Positions 33,701 to 46,977 of a DNA stretch of 64,000 nucleotides are shown here, piece by piece. This DNA comes from Astrocystis sublimbata (taxonomy: Eukaryota; Ascomycota; Sordariomycetes; Xylariales; Xylariaceae), in NCBI GenBank assembly GCA_022453515.1, contig JAJNNY010000033.1, positions 186,001 through 250,000 of the forward strand. The letters are read 5' to 3'. The notes beneath the pieces were generated by a model. That model did not search any database, had not been told where the DNA came from, and saw nothing but the letters and a program-made list of their open reading frames with translations. Numbering within the stretch: position 1 is the stretch's first letter; each line of letters begins with the position of its first letter. A program made the translations under genes and the position numbers.

Positions 33701-35808
33701 GCATCAGACAGATGTACAGGGAGGAAGTATATGGGACAGTAATATATGGTTCATAATGAACTTTCAATCGGAAATAGATAGACCGCGATGATATCCATAG
33801 GGTGCATGTGTGAGATAAAGGCGTAGGCAATGGAAAATGTTGAATAGAAGTGCTGGCTGGCACTTCGTAAACTTACAACGCCATTTGATTCCAAGTTCCG
33901 AGTACCTGCAAGGACCTGACCTTAAAAATGGACATGCCTCACAAGCACCTCCTAGGGAGTCGAATATGTACTTAGGTCATCTCACTTGATAATCAAACAA
34001 AAAGCGTTATGGACCGACTTAATAGCATGGGTACGTATCTACTTATCTAGGTGGGTAGGTATGAGTAACTAGAGCTCGTAAGTAGCTGATCCATTTACTC
34101 TCCGGCAGATAGCTAGGATTATCCTAGGAACATCTACACTATATCACAAGTTATAAATCGCACCTAGATAACCGTGGCTACGTGTATGTCTGAATATAGT
34201 TAATAGAGGCCGCTAAAATAACCTATGAAACCCCTGGGTAACCTGAATGGCACCAATTATACCCTTGCCGATTTGGGCTATGCTTAAATCATATTCCTTT
34301 TCCGAGGAAATACCGGTCTCCCTTCTTAACCATAGGTTAGTCTCATCTCATCCAACTTCGTCGCTGCTTGTCACTCACTATAGCATAGGTAGATGAGAGT
34401 TCCCGATACGAGTGCCTCACTACCGATTGCATTCCCTCTGACGGAGGAGATACTTCGATAATGGCAACATCGTAGGCAGACGCGAGGTTCAAAGACATAT
34501 GGGTCGAACACCTGCACCTTGTACGATGTATACTTCTAGAGAGAGGTGTTGAGCGGTTTTCAATTTAAGATATAGGTATCATAGGACCCAGTCTAGGAGC
34601 TAGGTAGCAGGTTGGTAGATCGGACGTTTTAGATGGGGGCATCACCGCTATCCATGTATAAATATATGCATACCATATTTTCCTCGGGACCTTTTTGCTA
34701 AGCACTACTCGGGGAGTTCTTAATATTGTTGTGATCCTAAGTCACGCTTTTTGAAGATTGCCCCTAAACGTTGTCCGGAATAGGACAAACAGGATATCCG
34801 GCATGGGATGTAAAGAATTAAGCAAAGATTCAACAGTCCTTTAATGAGTGATGCTCCGCTTAGTGCCGTGAAAACTATAGTATATCCAATAAAAAGGCAA
34901 GCGTCTCGCGCCAAACATTTTAACAAGGGTTAAATCATTATAGTATGTCTGATAAACTACTTTAAAATAAACTATATTTAATCAGAGAAGAAATATATTG
35001 TAAAGAGCATGTAAGTGGATATGTAGATAAATGATGTAACTAATATATAGTGATTTTTTTGCAAAGCGCACTTGCGTTTACCATTGATAGCACGGGGCCT
35101 GGATACTTCAACCATTCCGGTTCTCTTAATATAGTGAGTAGTGGTAGAGCTAACGGAGTCTGCCGCACCGCAATAAGTCAGCAGGCACTTGTGTACCAAG
35201 TGTCTAGGAATGCTTGTGGGTTATAATATGACTGCCTTCGTATCTTTTGAGAACTGAGTCTTGAACTTCAAGCTGACTCCGACGTTAGCACTCATATAGC
35301 TAGCATCAAAGGTGGCAGGACTAGATATTATGTCACCTGTGTATTAGTTCTCTGGTAGGAATGTGCTTTTCGTGGATGGGAGAAAAAGTTAGCGAGAAGG
35401 TTATGCAGTTGCTTGGCAGAGACTTATATCGCCATTTGTAGTTATAGATGCAGTAAAGTTAGTTACTTATTGCTACACCAATATATTGCATATCCACCAT
35501 GGGACGATGGCCCATCAGCGAGTCGGGTTATAACGCCTGCATCCTCCACCCCTTTCTGGCTATATTATAATCTAGCCTATTTTTTTTAAAAATCATATAT
35601 TGCTCCCCTTTGACGAGTAGCAACCCAAAGGCTTTTGTCTCGACTTGAAAGCATTAAACTAAGGTGTCTATAGTGTGCCGGGGGCAGGAGCTGCTTCCGT
35701 TTCCATGAGCAAAGGATTTGAAATGATTAGACTTTTCCGCTTGATAAACGCGACCAAGGCCAGCCCCCCTTTCACGCAACTATAAACAGTATATCAAACA
35801 GCAGTGAA
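30786..35808. other. Gene-poor 5-kb region
   Basis: No protein or RNA gene could be supported. 31500-31660 holds a GGA-rich run and a GTGTTG-type minisatellite upstream of the G3BP-like gene. TAGGTA/TACATGTAC palindromes cluster at 31685-32095. From about 33.4 kb onward the sequence looks more AT-rich with only short open frames, which could be degraded (RIP-mutated) repeat DNA, but no transposon motif was identified. Confidence 0.5.
31958..31977. repeat. Perfect 20-bp palindrome
   Basis: AGGTACATGTACATGTACCT is its own reverse complement. It is embedded in a cluster of GTAC/CCTAGG motifs. Confidence 0.9.
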
Positions 35809-36415
35809 CTAGACCGACTTTGGTGTTGGGGCAGCGCCACCTCCGTCACCGGCCAACGCACTGATCTTTAATGAAATGAAACGAAACGGATCTTTGAAAA
35901 GCGCAATTGCTCTGGTAATAGTGGCTGATCCTACACCTGCGTTGCATAACGCTATCATAGATGATCTACTTAGCATCCATGATGTTCCTCCAGTCATGGC
36001 AATTGCATATATAAGTACTTACATAGGTACACAGTAGCAATGGTAGGATGCTGATAGGTAGAATTACACAGATTGCCAAGATAGCGGACTTTCCCGTCTG
36101 TACCAGAAACAGGTTGGAACAAAGACGAGGAGAGACGGGTGTCTCACTCGATGTACTGACTGACCCGAAGATGTGGACGGCGAAGCTGGTAATTGAACCA
36201 AGTTGAAGCCCATATATGAATTCCAAGCGACAGACACTGTTCCTATATCGAAATGAACGTGCGGTTGGTTGCATGATTGCCCGATAAATAGGGAGCAAAG
36301 CTAGAATAGAAAGGCTGACACCGTGAGTGGAAATCAAATTCATGTTATTGAGCCTGGCAAGAACAACCTGGCTATGGTTTTTTTCAAGGAAGGGGGTATT
36401 ATATAGGATGCTCAT
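35809..36415 (-). pseudogene. Possible multi-pass membrane protein gene or remnant
   Basis: A 149-codon frame starting with ATG at 36415 has about four hydrophobic stretches, including GVSLSILALLPIYRAIM, LEFIYGLQLGSITSFAVHIF and AILAICVILPISILPLLLC. It is followed by a possible GTAAGT donor near 36017. A second frame (35997-35809) continues with an amphipathic stretch (ALFKDPFRFISLKISALAG) and a polar C-terminus. I could not find one splice pattern that joins them without a stop, so this may be a broken gene or two chance frames. Family not recognised. Confidence 0.25.
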
Positions 36416-36668
36416 TAATCCACCATTATCCCTTGCGACTATCTTGACGCATTACATGATCATGTATCTTAGACTTCGCATGCAACATTCATGCGAGCTG
36501 ATCCAGCTAGGTGTTCAAGTTTTTCGAATAGACACGTAATCTTGATCGCATTTCGACGCTTGTTGAATCTCCATTCCAGGTTGTCTTGTACCCGTCTGTT
36601 TAATACAATAGTTCTTTTTAGGTTATTTAACACTTTTGAGTAGGAGAAACCAGCACCACGAGCAACCA

Positions 36669-38616
36669 TCATCTGACCAGCTTAGGCAGTTTGTCATCTG
36701 TTACCACCTGAAGCGAGTTTCGATGTTCTACCATAACCTCTGCCAGTGCCTGAGCGTGTTGCATCCCCATATTCTTCCAAACCACTTGTAAGGTATCATA
36801 GGCCCAATCCCAGAACTCTGGAGGTACATTTGGTGCACAGCCTGACACCTTGAGATGCCATAAAAGACTGGGCAGCCCTGCTGCACCGGCGCCTCCATAG
36901 CCCGGCGCTTCGTACTTTCTTGCTGTTTCCTCATCGAGAGCGGGATGGCGCCAGTGGGAAGCCGTGCTGGTCAACATATCCTCTGCTGTCCGCTCAATGA
37001 CAGCATAGCACCGGACTTTGTACGGAGGAGGGATAAGTCGGGCACTCGAACGAGGGTACTGAATTGTAAACCCGATGATCTTCTCTCCGAGTAGAATCCG
37101 GGCCCATCGGAAGTGGTTCCAGATACGGGCGCCCCAAATCTCAGTGTAAGCATGCCACCTGCCCCGAAAAAGTGCAGGAGAGGGTGCAGCCCGGTTCACC
37201 ACGAAGGGATAGGCTGTCAGTAATTCTTGTTCTGAGCGGTCAAATGTTGTGTCCAAATCAAGAAATTGTTGGATTAGATCATCGGTTTCTTCATGGTCGT
37301 CATAGCAGGCCAATTGATCAGCAGTAAGGAGCAAATGTAGAAGGTGGGCGATTGCGAACGCGCAATCTACAGCACATGACTCATTACAGTCTTGTAGTAA
37401 TGACTTGCACAGTTTGAGGCACTCATGGAAACCGGAAGGCAGAGGCGTATCGGTCATTTGAGAAGGGATCAGCTAGCTTGCGAGTTAGACACGATTGTAC
37501 GTAACGTTGAACAGTTAAGTCAAAAGTTACCATAGAGAGCATGAGCTGAAGACAGCCGCGAGCGCCACCATTTGGGGCTTTCGGATTGGGCAAGACAGAC
37601 CGTGCGAGGGCGACGGCACCATGCACATGAGTATTGGCCGAGCCTGCAGAGACTCTCGATCCTTTGCCTTGAACGACCTGCGACAGTTAGCAAAGACATG
37701 TTCATAGGCATAGCACATATGGTATCGCCGTACTTCGAATAACGCAAGCGTCACTATTGACCGGAGAGGCTTAACGATAGTCTGAGGGTCACGAGATGTG
37801 CCAGCCAGCAACTGGCCCGTCTGCTTCAAGGCCGTAACATATTTTGCCCGCGCAGCTAGGTTCATACTCTTGTTCCCAAGTAGGTTCGACATGCCGGCAA
37901 GACCAACGGCGATCATTACGTTCCGTATAGCTTCATCGTCGCCAAAATATACGTCCATAAGGGCAGGCGTTCGTGGAGAGTCTGGGTGATTTAACAAATA
38001 TCGCTCCGCGTAGAACTTGAGCCCGCGTTGGTCCAAGTTGGGCTCTACCCTTCTGGGTATCCTCGACGTTATGACTTCCCGAGCCGCTACGGTGAGCTCG
38101 TACGACGGAAGTTTGGCGGATGCGCCAGGAATCCGGTTGCTTGTTGGGCTGGGAGTGGCCGAGCCCCGTATCGGAGACGAGGACTCTGAGCTACCATCAG
38201 TCGGTGATGATTCCGGAGTTCCGGCTCCCCATTGCGCGTGCGCTTTCTGTATCACCTTGCTGCTCTCATCTCGGAACAAGAGGGACAGCTGATCCCGGTA
38301 ACCGGGACACCTCTTGCCCACTCGAATACACTGAGAACATTCCGGCTGTTTTTTATCACACTTTGGAGGTCGAAGGATGTATTAGCAGCCCGTCACTATA
38401 GCCAGGGGTAACGAGATCTAGCCCAGCTCGGTTGCAGCCCCCCATTTTTAGGGTGATGGATGGGGAAGTGACAGAATCCAGAGCACACATGAGTGGCAGC
38501 AGAACGAGGTGCGAGAAGTGTGGGCAGATGGATTCCGTGAGACGACGAAGACATACCTTTATACGACGGGTACGGCAGCTTTGGCAACCCTGCGAAGCCT
38601 TGCCACAATATACCAT
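36669..38616 (-). CDS. Zn2Cys6 fungal transcription factor
   Basis: Binuclear zinc-cluster regulator of the Gal4 class with a fungal-specific C-terminal regulatory region. Four exons on the minus strand: 38616-38557, 38360-37734, 37677-37531, 37472-36669; 545 residues. Intron 1 (196 nt) splits the zinc cluster. Joined, the cysteines fall at 11, 14, 21, 28, 31 and 38, the exact CX2CX6CX6CX2CX6C pattern (GCQSCRTRRIKCDKKQPECS, then QCIRVGKRCPGY). A Ser/Pro-rich linker follows, then a helical region of the Fungal_trans_2 kind seen in many such regulators (YFGDDEAIRNVMIAVGLAG; LRSIVTLALFEV). Target genes unknown. It is the only clear gene in a ~13-kb stretch, so no neighbouring pathway suggests its role. 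Confidence 0.9.
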
Positions 38617-41600
38617 AGTGCAAGGGCGCTAAGCAGCTTTCAGTATCCAGCGCGGTATCAGAAGGAGAACAAATCAGAGACACAGATTGCGCTCGGTGGT
38701 TCGGTAGTCGTGGTAGGGCTTATTTACTCAGATGGCACATCCGATCTGACACCTCCACAAGCCATCGAACGCTGACGAGAGATACCTGTGAACATCGGAA
38801 GCGGACAACAAGTCGTGAAAGTCGGAGCAGAAGTCGGAGGTCGTGGGAAAGCGCAGAGCCAGCTCCGGTCATGGTACGCAGGGAAAAGGCAGGCTGGCTG
38901 ACCCTGGTCGACTGGACATTAATTAATAAACCAGCTCTGCTCCTACACTCCTCTGCCCAGGGCAGTTCACTCCGACTGTGTGCATTCGGCATCCCACCGG
39001 GTTCTGCACCGGGCAACCATACCTAGGTAGTCTTCGTGGCCTCTGTGGTTTTCTTCACAAACGGACAGCGCAAGGTCAAGAGCGAGAGGCTCTACCATCT
39101 GATTGGGACCTGGCTGGGACCTAATCGGGAACCCTTGCCACGATGACGGCGGTTGCAAGCTGGTGAGTTATGTACTCGTAGATGATGCAACGTCGCGCAT
39201 GCTATGCGTGCATGGCGATGGAGCCCAAGCTTCAAGTTGCTACCAAAGCGCGACACGGCTAGTCGATGATGTTACTTGTAATCAACACACAACACAGGCG
39301 AATTGTACGTACATGTACCATACATAGTAGTCCGTCTGTGTCAATGAGCAACGGGGACCGACGCCATATGATCAATCAATCAACTGACCGATGTGGAGCA
39401 ACAACCTGGCGTGCCTGGGCTAGAGCGACGTACTGGACTAGGGATGTGATCTTGCGTTGGCGTTGGCGTTGGCGGCGACAAACCACGACGGATCTACAGT
39501 ACTCCTAGTAGCAGTATATACTGAGCTAGGTAGAGGTATGTAGAGGAGCTCCATGGCGACTCGTGGGTATATCGAAGTACTACCGACTCGCGAGCCTGTA
39601 ACCTTGAAGTCTGGCATATAATGCACACGACTATGCATACCTAGTAGTATTATTATTTGTCTTATACGCTTGGCAACGGATGATTGGTAACGATCCGTGA
39701 TGTGTAGTGTAGGTAGGCACCTAAGATAGCCCTGCCTGCCTGCTCGCCTGCCTGTGCACCTCGCCTACTGTTACCGTACCTACCTCCCGACCGTACCTGC
39801 CGTACCTACATCTACATACCTATATGTACGAGTACATCCCGGTCACCTACCTCTTACTACAATTGCTTCTACGATAGGCCTCCGGGGAAGTACATGTATA
39901 CCTAGGTAGGTAAGTACTTTACCTACGCAGGTACTTACGTAGATGCCTAAGGCACCAAGTTCCAACATGTACATCCATCTGCGAGAACGCTGGGCAGTGA
40001 GTGAGTGCATGGAGACGGCAGCTCGGAAAGTGTTGGTACCCCTCACAGTCTCGACAGTCCCGTCCTTGTCTCGTCTGTCAAACGAACCCGTGCCACCAAA
40101 GTTGAAACGATGGTCCGATCTTGACACATCTTCTCACGTACCGGTATATTGCCGTGTTCCCCTGCGCAATGACTGTGGCCATGACTGTGCTTACGTACCT
40201 AGTACTTTGTCAGCACGAGATCCATCAGGTTTTAATACTGTAGAGCCGTGTCCGCCTCGTCCGCCCCTCCAAACCAGCACTACTGGTCGACTGGCATTAT
40301 CGTCCGAATGCTAAACCCGGTGGACGGCCATTCCGTCCAAGACTGCCCATTTTTGACTTTCTCTTACAGCATCCCCAAACCACCTTACCACCTGGGCCTG
40401 TCTGGGGATCCTGGCAACCTGGCTTGTCTCGAGCAACAATAAGCGGATATGCTGGGCACCACTGCACCACTGCACCGCCGCTTCAGGCCTCCAGCCCTGA
40501 GCCCGCTCAGCACCTTTCCACTTGTGACAAACCGGCCTTCTACACCGGTACTGCACTGCAGCAACGCTCTGACGCTCCCGGCGCAAGCCCGACGATATAG
40601 TGTGCCGTTGGCGCGCCGCTAAAGCTCCCAGTTGACGTCGACGAGCCCTGCAGCTTCGGCATCCGGCTCCTCTTCCGATAGAGTTTAGGGACCTGCATAG
40701 GGCAGAAAACTTCTGGGAATCTCGCTAGACAGGGGTTCCCAAGGGGGTCGAGCGAGTTTGCGGATTTGCCTACGCACATACTGATATGAATCTACTAGTA
40801 GCTTGCTGCGCTGTGACAGTTGAGGCGTCGAGCCCGTCTCGTATGTTGTCATTACTTGATGTTTTGGGCATTTCGGCGCCTGCCCAATCCAGTTCTCACC
40901 CCTCGCTAGTATTTCGACTCTTGCCTGATTCGTACTGCAGTACCACCGCAGTATCACTGCAGTATCGAGCATATGCAACAAGTTTGGCAGGTGTCAATTC
41001 TGCACATGCGGTTGTTCCCGGACTCCTCTAGTTCGGTCACTCACCCCACGGCCCCTCTTTTCAAGATATCAATCATCTTTCGGGGGTATTTTGACTACGT
41101 GCTATGTCCATGAGAAATATGGTATGAATACTCGAGCTGGTGATGGCATCGAGATGTATGTGCCTCTGTAGACCGCCTGGTGAGAATCTGTGGAAAGACT
41201 ACATAGCTTCACGATCGAGTAAGCCACCGATTTCATCACTTGTGTCACTTCTGCCGTTCCAAGCGTGTTCTCGGGCGGCAGGCAAACCGTAAATGGAATT
41301 GGGCAACAACGGCTCACCACCCCGGTTCTTTTCCCCAAAGCGCCACGTTTCACCTGCGAACCCAATCGACGATTAATGGCGCGATTTTGGGGGGCATGAT
41401 AGGGCGAGATAGGGGCTACGGCCATTCAATGAGATCTACGAAGGACATGGTGCCATTGGTAAGTGGCGCAACATATCTGGGTTCGTCGAGCCAATTGTTC
41501 TGACGTATCATTTTGGTATCAAGCTACCCCGTTCTGACCCCGGCGCCCCAAATGACATATAACCCAGCCCTAGTTGTTCATATTGAGCTCGTGATTATCA

Positions 41601-42065
41601 AGGTTGAACTTATTATTGAAACATAGGGTCTTGCGCTTGCCAACGTGCTAAAACACAAATCCTCGATTCTGTCCACGTGAGATTGACGTCAGCATCTTTA
41701 GGCAGCTATATTTACGATATGGTATCCCAAGCAGGGTACAACTCTAGTTGAGGCGAAATAATCCTAAAACACGAAAAAGTAGGCACACAATGCGGTTTCA
41801 CTCAACAACAATTTGTTCTCAAGTAAAGTGAGGCCTAGTACATTGCTAAGCGACATCAGTATTCAATCGCCACCTATTTGTCCGTAAATGATCTCAGATT
41901 TGAAAAAAAAAAACATGATCCCTCCATAGTGTGAAAAGAAACAAGCATTGGAAAACGTACCTGGCTTTTTAGTACATATTTGTGACCTGCTAGATCCGAC
42001 GATGAGATCACAGTGAAAGGAGCAACTGCTCTGGCATGCTTACGAAATGCGTCACTTTTGCAACA
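38617..42065. other. Gene-poor region, 3.4 kb
   Basis: No gene supported. Motif clusters of TACCTA/TAGGTA at 39757-39942 include several CCTAGG palindromes, and a GCGTTG repeat lies at 39453-39472. Open frames such as 39943-40314 and 40685-40981 lack family features. Confidence 0.5.
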
Positions 42066-42774
42066 TCAGGCACTGAAGAAAAACAAGCCTAGCACGCATT
42101 CATCGTTTAAGGCAAGGACAGAGTGCTGTGCATAATCTGGGGCCATGCCCTGATCTTTGTTCTTGAAGTAGGTTGCGCAATCACTATTCGAGGTCCAGTT
42201 TGTTTTAACGAAGTTCGCATACGTTTTCAAGAACAGCAATCCTTCGACACTTTTGATGCGGATATTGGCGCTGAAACCATTGATTCTTGCTATGGGACAG
42301 TAAACGTCACACATGGAGAGTGTCCATTCGACATTGAAGCCTCAGGCACTCGAATTAGTTAGTTGGGCCCAACCAATTTGCCATAAAAAGTTTGCTCTAA
42401 ACCAGTCGCAGGAGCACGAGCGATACATATATCTCTGAATGTGTGTTGACCATTATATTGAGAGGCGGTTGGTCTTGCGAGCCCGTCAATGGTAGAATAG
42501 CCGTCGATGATGAAAGAGGATGACTCGATGGTGTCGACGGGTGTGTGACTTGTACTAGCCACAATCCTCGAGTTATGAATGGCAATCACTGCTGCTCATG
42601 CAACCCGGAGCGGGCGAAAGACATAATAGCCACCTTACCTGTCTTCATTGTGGGTGCGAACGTCTTGTTTAAACATTTGCCAAAGTTTATTGAGAAAATC
42701 ATGTGATTGTTATTGGCACGTTCAATACACCTGACCAAGATTGTATTATCTGACTTGGACTGATAAGCTTCCAC
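42066..42774 (-). pseudogene. Possible small unidentified gene or remnant
   Basis: Three neighbouring minus-strand frames look protein-like. The first (42774-42586, no ATG) reads through NTILVRCIERANNN and FSINFGKCLNKTFAPTMK to a GTAAGG donor. Splicing to an AG before 42588 gives VIAIHNSRIVASTSHTPVDT continuing to a stop near 42359. A third frame (42314-42066) holds NWTSNSDCATYFKNKDQGMA. The joins are guesses, no start codon is certain and no family is recognised. The LVRC...INFGKCL spacing faintly recalls CVNH lectins, but this is too weak to name. Confidence 0.2.
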
Positions 42775-44451
42775 CTATCCTAGGTATCTTATTCACCATA
42801 TATAAATATGGGTAACATGAGAACGGCAACATACACAAGCTCGAATCAAAATAGTAGAGACATAGAATTCATACCTAGGTATGTGAGTACACTTGCTTCA
42901 TGCAATGGTATTGGAATCCAATGACCGGAGTCCTGTAATGTGTGGAGTAATGTCAAATGCGGGTTCCGATTTTTAGTTACCTTGAGGTAAGGTATATGAA
43001 CAATGCCTATTTCCTAGAAACACCCGGTTCTTGCCAGCAAACAAGTTGCGTTTGTTGTAGAACAAGCAATGGACAATTTGCATGGTTACCTACATGTACC
43101 TTAGGTAGGTGCTCTAGTTCCGGAGTTATCACATGGCTACGTATAGGCAACATGTTAGACTCCGTGGGATAGACTTGGAAGCAAGATCGGCAAAGAATCG
43201 GCACTCTTGTTTACTTACCTATATTACCACCAAGTGCCTGTCCATACGAGAATAATATGCCAATGTTTACGAAGTGTAAAGTAAAGGTAAAGCATGCATG
43301 TTGCCTGCCCATGGCACTGGAAACAAAGCCATGTGTAAGGATGCGTCAAACTGGCCATGGAATTTAGTTGCAGGTGGGGAAATGGTGGGAGCTAATCCAC
43401 TACTCTAGCACGTTATGCTCCCGTCACAAGGTTGAAGCCCCTAGGTTCATGGAATATATACTCCTTTATAGGTAGGACCTGCTGCTCAGGGAACCTCGGA
43501 ATCGGTCTGGCAATGCCAAAGCTTGCCTCACCTAGGTGGGTAATTCACCTCGGGTTGTAGGTTTTCAATAGAAGTAGAAGAAGCCTTGAGGGGCAGGTTG
43601 AAGGGGCAGGTTGAATGAGGTCAGTACCTACCTACTTAGGTACCTGGGGGCCTAGGTAGGATAGCACCGCCATCCTCTGTGCCCTCCCCCACCACCCCTC
43701 ATCGGGTGGGACCCTTGAAATTGTTCAATTTGCCCCTCTTGCCCCTCGTGTCTGACTGCCCTGTGAGTACATGTAGGTACCTAGTTTAGGTACTCACTAA
43801 ATGGGTACTTCACATGCCCTCTTTGCCCCCGCGTTTTGGCCACAACATCCCACCCCTCCCATCCACCACCCGCCACCCACCACCTGCCATCATCATCAAC
43901 ATAACCACTAGAACGGCATTGCATAGACTGTTTAGCTAGCATTTCCTGCCCCGGCCAAGCACCGCAGCTGTACCACTGCAGCACCCGTCACTCATCGCAT
44001 CCGCATTCGTACGCGACAAATTAAGGAACTGGTATGTCCACGTTGGCCTGACTGCATCTCCGTTGACTCTGCTCCCTGTCTGTTATCATTGTTGTTGCTA
44101 TTGTTGTTGTTGTTGTTGTCGTCACCGTCCTTGTCGCGGCCTATCACCCTGTCGCACATGCGGTACACTGGCAAGTGGTCGTGCTGCCTGACGCCCTGAC
44201 GACGGCTCTCAAGAAGTAGGAGCGGGGCATTCCTCTATCGCCGCTATTTTTTTTGGGGTGTCCCTCTGCCCGACTGTTTTTGTCTGCCCTGCCCGACTCC
44301 CACTTCGTTCCTTCAAATCGCATACTTCACAAAAGCAAGACCCGACTCGCTTTGATACTTTTCTAAATCTTTAATTCTATTTTTAGACTTGATCGCACAT
44401 CCCGCATTCGCTTCCCACGCACGCCAGTGCATCCGCAGCGAAATCATCATC
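42775..44451. other. Intergenic region upstream of RanBP1
   Basis: No supported gene. Contains TACCTACTTAGGTACC-type motifs near 43085-43110 and 43626-43660, a (TTG)6 run at 44101-44119, and the pyrimidine-rich RanBP1 leader. Confidence 0.5.
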
Positions 44452-45423
44452 ATGAGCTCCTCAGAGAACACAGACGCCAACAAGGCCGCCGATGACAAGC
44501 CTCTCGCCTCTTCCTCCGTTTTCTCCATGTTCGGTGGGGGGGCGAAGAAAGAGAAGAAGGACGATGACGAGGATCGTGGTGAAACTTCAGGCAGCGCCAA
44601 GGCACAACGCGAGGCTGCTGCTGCCGCCAAGGGGGATGACGATGTGAGCCCTCCCCCGACTTGACTCCCTCTTGTCTTGCTTGATAGTCACGGATGCCAA
44701 CGGACCGAGCGACTGCATGACCGACCGAAGCGCTGACAATGTTATCGATAGGACCAAGTTCCCGAGTCTGACGACGTCAACTTTGAGCCCGTCCACAAAC
44801 TCACCGAGCAGGTCGAGACGGTCACCCACGAGGAGTCTGAGGAACAGGTCTTCAACATGCGGTGCAAGATGTTCAAATTTGTCCAGGAGTCTCGCGAGTG
44901 GAAGGAACGTGGTACTGGCCCCCTCCGCCTGCTCAAGCACAAGGAAAACGGCAAGACCCGCCTAGTCATGCGACGTGACAAGACTCTCAAGGTCTGCGCC
45001 AACCACTACAGTTTGTCCACCCGTGATCCCATGTGGCCGACTGGAGCGAGCTGCTGACCTTGACCATCTAGTCACCCCCGATATGAAGATCGCAGCCATG
45101 TCTACGAGCGACCGCGCCTGGCTCTGGAGCGTCGCTGCTGACGTCAGCGAAGGCGAGCCCGAGGCTATCACCGTATCTGTCCGCCTGGCCAACGCTGAAA
45201 GTGAGCAATGCATTGTACACAGCACACTATATATATCCTTATGGCTAACTTGTCTGCTCCAGATGCCCAGCTTTTCAAGGACGCGTGGCTGAAGGCCCAG
45301 AAGGAGAACGAAATTCTCTTTGGCAAGGAGGAACAAGATGCAGATGACGCAGAAGCCGCCAAGAGCGAAGAAGCGCCCAAGGCCGAGAAAGAGACGAAAG
45401 ATGAGCCTGCTGCCACTTCTTAG
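44452..45423 (+). CDS. Ran-specific GTPase-activating cofactor RanBP1 (Yrb1)
   Basis: Cytoplasmic Ran-GTP-binding protein that releases Ran-GTP from karyopherins and assists RanGAP, completing export and import-receptor recycling. Exons 44452-44643, 44752-45010, 45072-45200 and 45263-45423; 246 residues. An acidic/Lys-rich N-terminus leads into the Ran-binding domain at about 75-205: [19 protein letters not shown], then [20 protein letters not shown], then the core [15 protein letters not shown] and [15 protein letters not shown]. An acidic C-terminal tail ([18 protein letters not shown]) follows. Exon 3 joins through donor GTTTGT, which is non-consensus, but only this site keeps the frame and gives the conserved HY-x-TP motif. 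Complete; NUP188, another transport gene, lies 7 kb downstream but is not linked. Confidence 0.94.
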
Positions 45424-46977
45424 GGTGGATGGTAATAAATTTAAACAGCCCCTTCTAGCGGGGCTACTTCCCCTGGAGCAAGATGGCGTCACCTTCCTCG
45501 GCTCCTTGAGGTATCTTTGCGATCGAGCTGCTGGGCTCATCAAACAACGACACAGCTTAGAGAAAGAAGTTGGGCCGCGACCATGCTGGAAGTAAGGTAG
45601 GTAGGTATTGTACAGTGGATTACGGTACAATGATGGGCCACTTCTTAGGTTTAGGTAGTTAGCCATGCCCTCAAGAGTTGGAGGTATCCCCCTGTGTCAC
45701 GGCCCCTTGTTCCCACATCACACTACACACAACACGCATCACAATTAAGACACTTCACCTCGGTCATGCCCTTTCCACAGAAAGAAAAAAAGAACAAGTC
45801 AAACAAAAGCGTGTGATGCTACTGGGATAGCAAGTCGGGATGTCGTGTTACACTGCATGAGTTTAGAAGTGGCCGTTGGATTGTTCATTCAAGCCATGCC
45901 ATGCATGACATGTCCAATGAAGACCTTATCCAGTACTGACTGACCATGTCCACATTGTTCTGATTTCTGAGTCGTGACACGTGATTTGCGCCATAGGTCC
46001 CAGGCACTAGGTAATCTCTACAAGTACTACTGCGGGGAACGTAGGTAGGTAGGTAGGTACCTCAAGGTTGTAAGGGGGCTGATTTAGGAAAACCCTCCCT
46101 TCACCTAGACTTTGCTTCTACGGGCTTTGTAAAACGGAGAAAGGAGAACAACCCGTTTTAACATGTTTGTGGTAAATTTGTTGTTTCTTGCATCTATCGA
46201 ATTCGATATTGGATCATCTAGATCTAATTGATCAAGGTACTTCTCCGTAATTTTCCGTACCTAGTCTTTTAGTGCAATGTTTGATTGTGAGGAGCCCGAC
46301 TCCCGAGGGACCTCATCTGTAAGCCACGTGACCTCGCGCCCTTTTTTGGGAACCTCAGGCAGCCGGCGCGTCACCAAGTTCGCTCCTACCTACGCCACTG
46401 GTTGCCTATAGGTACTTAAGTACCTACTTACCCACACTGGACATACCCGTACCAGGGTGATAAGTTACATTTGCTCAAAATGGTAGGTAGCATCTTACTC
46501 GCAAGCATTGATTTGGCAACTACCTTAGGTATCTACCTACCTACCTCCAGGGCTCTTACCTACATTTGCATCATTCTTCATCTCTGGTACTATCGTTGCA
46601 GTTTTCGTGCATTTATCGTTACATTTCGGAACCTTGGAATCCTCTGCGCAGGTCAAGCCCTGCCTACCTGGGGTACAGAGGGCACTTAACCCTCGCCGGC
46701 CAGCTGGCGAAGCCGCCGGCGGTTCATCTAATTCCGCCAGAGAACCCCGTCAGGCTCGGGTTCCGGCTTCAATTCATTCCAGTCTGATGCTGAAGCTGTA
46801 ACTGATGGAAGCTCCTGTCAACTGAGTGCTGTCAAACGCTCCCACCTGCAAGCATACCTATACCTACCTTACCTACCTATACCTACCTACCTATACCTAC
46901 CTACCTACCTACCTATACCACCTGCTCCAAGCACCCCTCCAGCCCTGAAATACCTGCCCTTCTTCTTGCATTGGGCA
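45424..46977. other. Intergenic region
   Basis: Between RanBP1 and the DUF4211 gene; no gene recognised. TAGGTA runs at 45596-45607 and 46042-46062, and the CCTA array at 46855-46919, lie here. Confidence 0.5.
46855..46919. repeat. Imperfect CCTA/TACC tetranucleotide array
   Basis: About 65 bp of ACCTACCT units broken by ATACC steps, ending 59 bases before the DUF4211 start codon. It is the longest tract of the tetranucleotide that recurs across the intergenic DNA here. Confidence 0.85.

Noticed and set aside
33400..36600. Transposon or CRISPR-like array in the AT-rich stretch
   Set aside because: No regularly spaced repeats, terminal inverted repeats, or transposase/reverse-transcriptase motifs could be found by eye.
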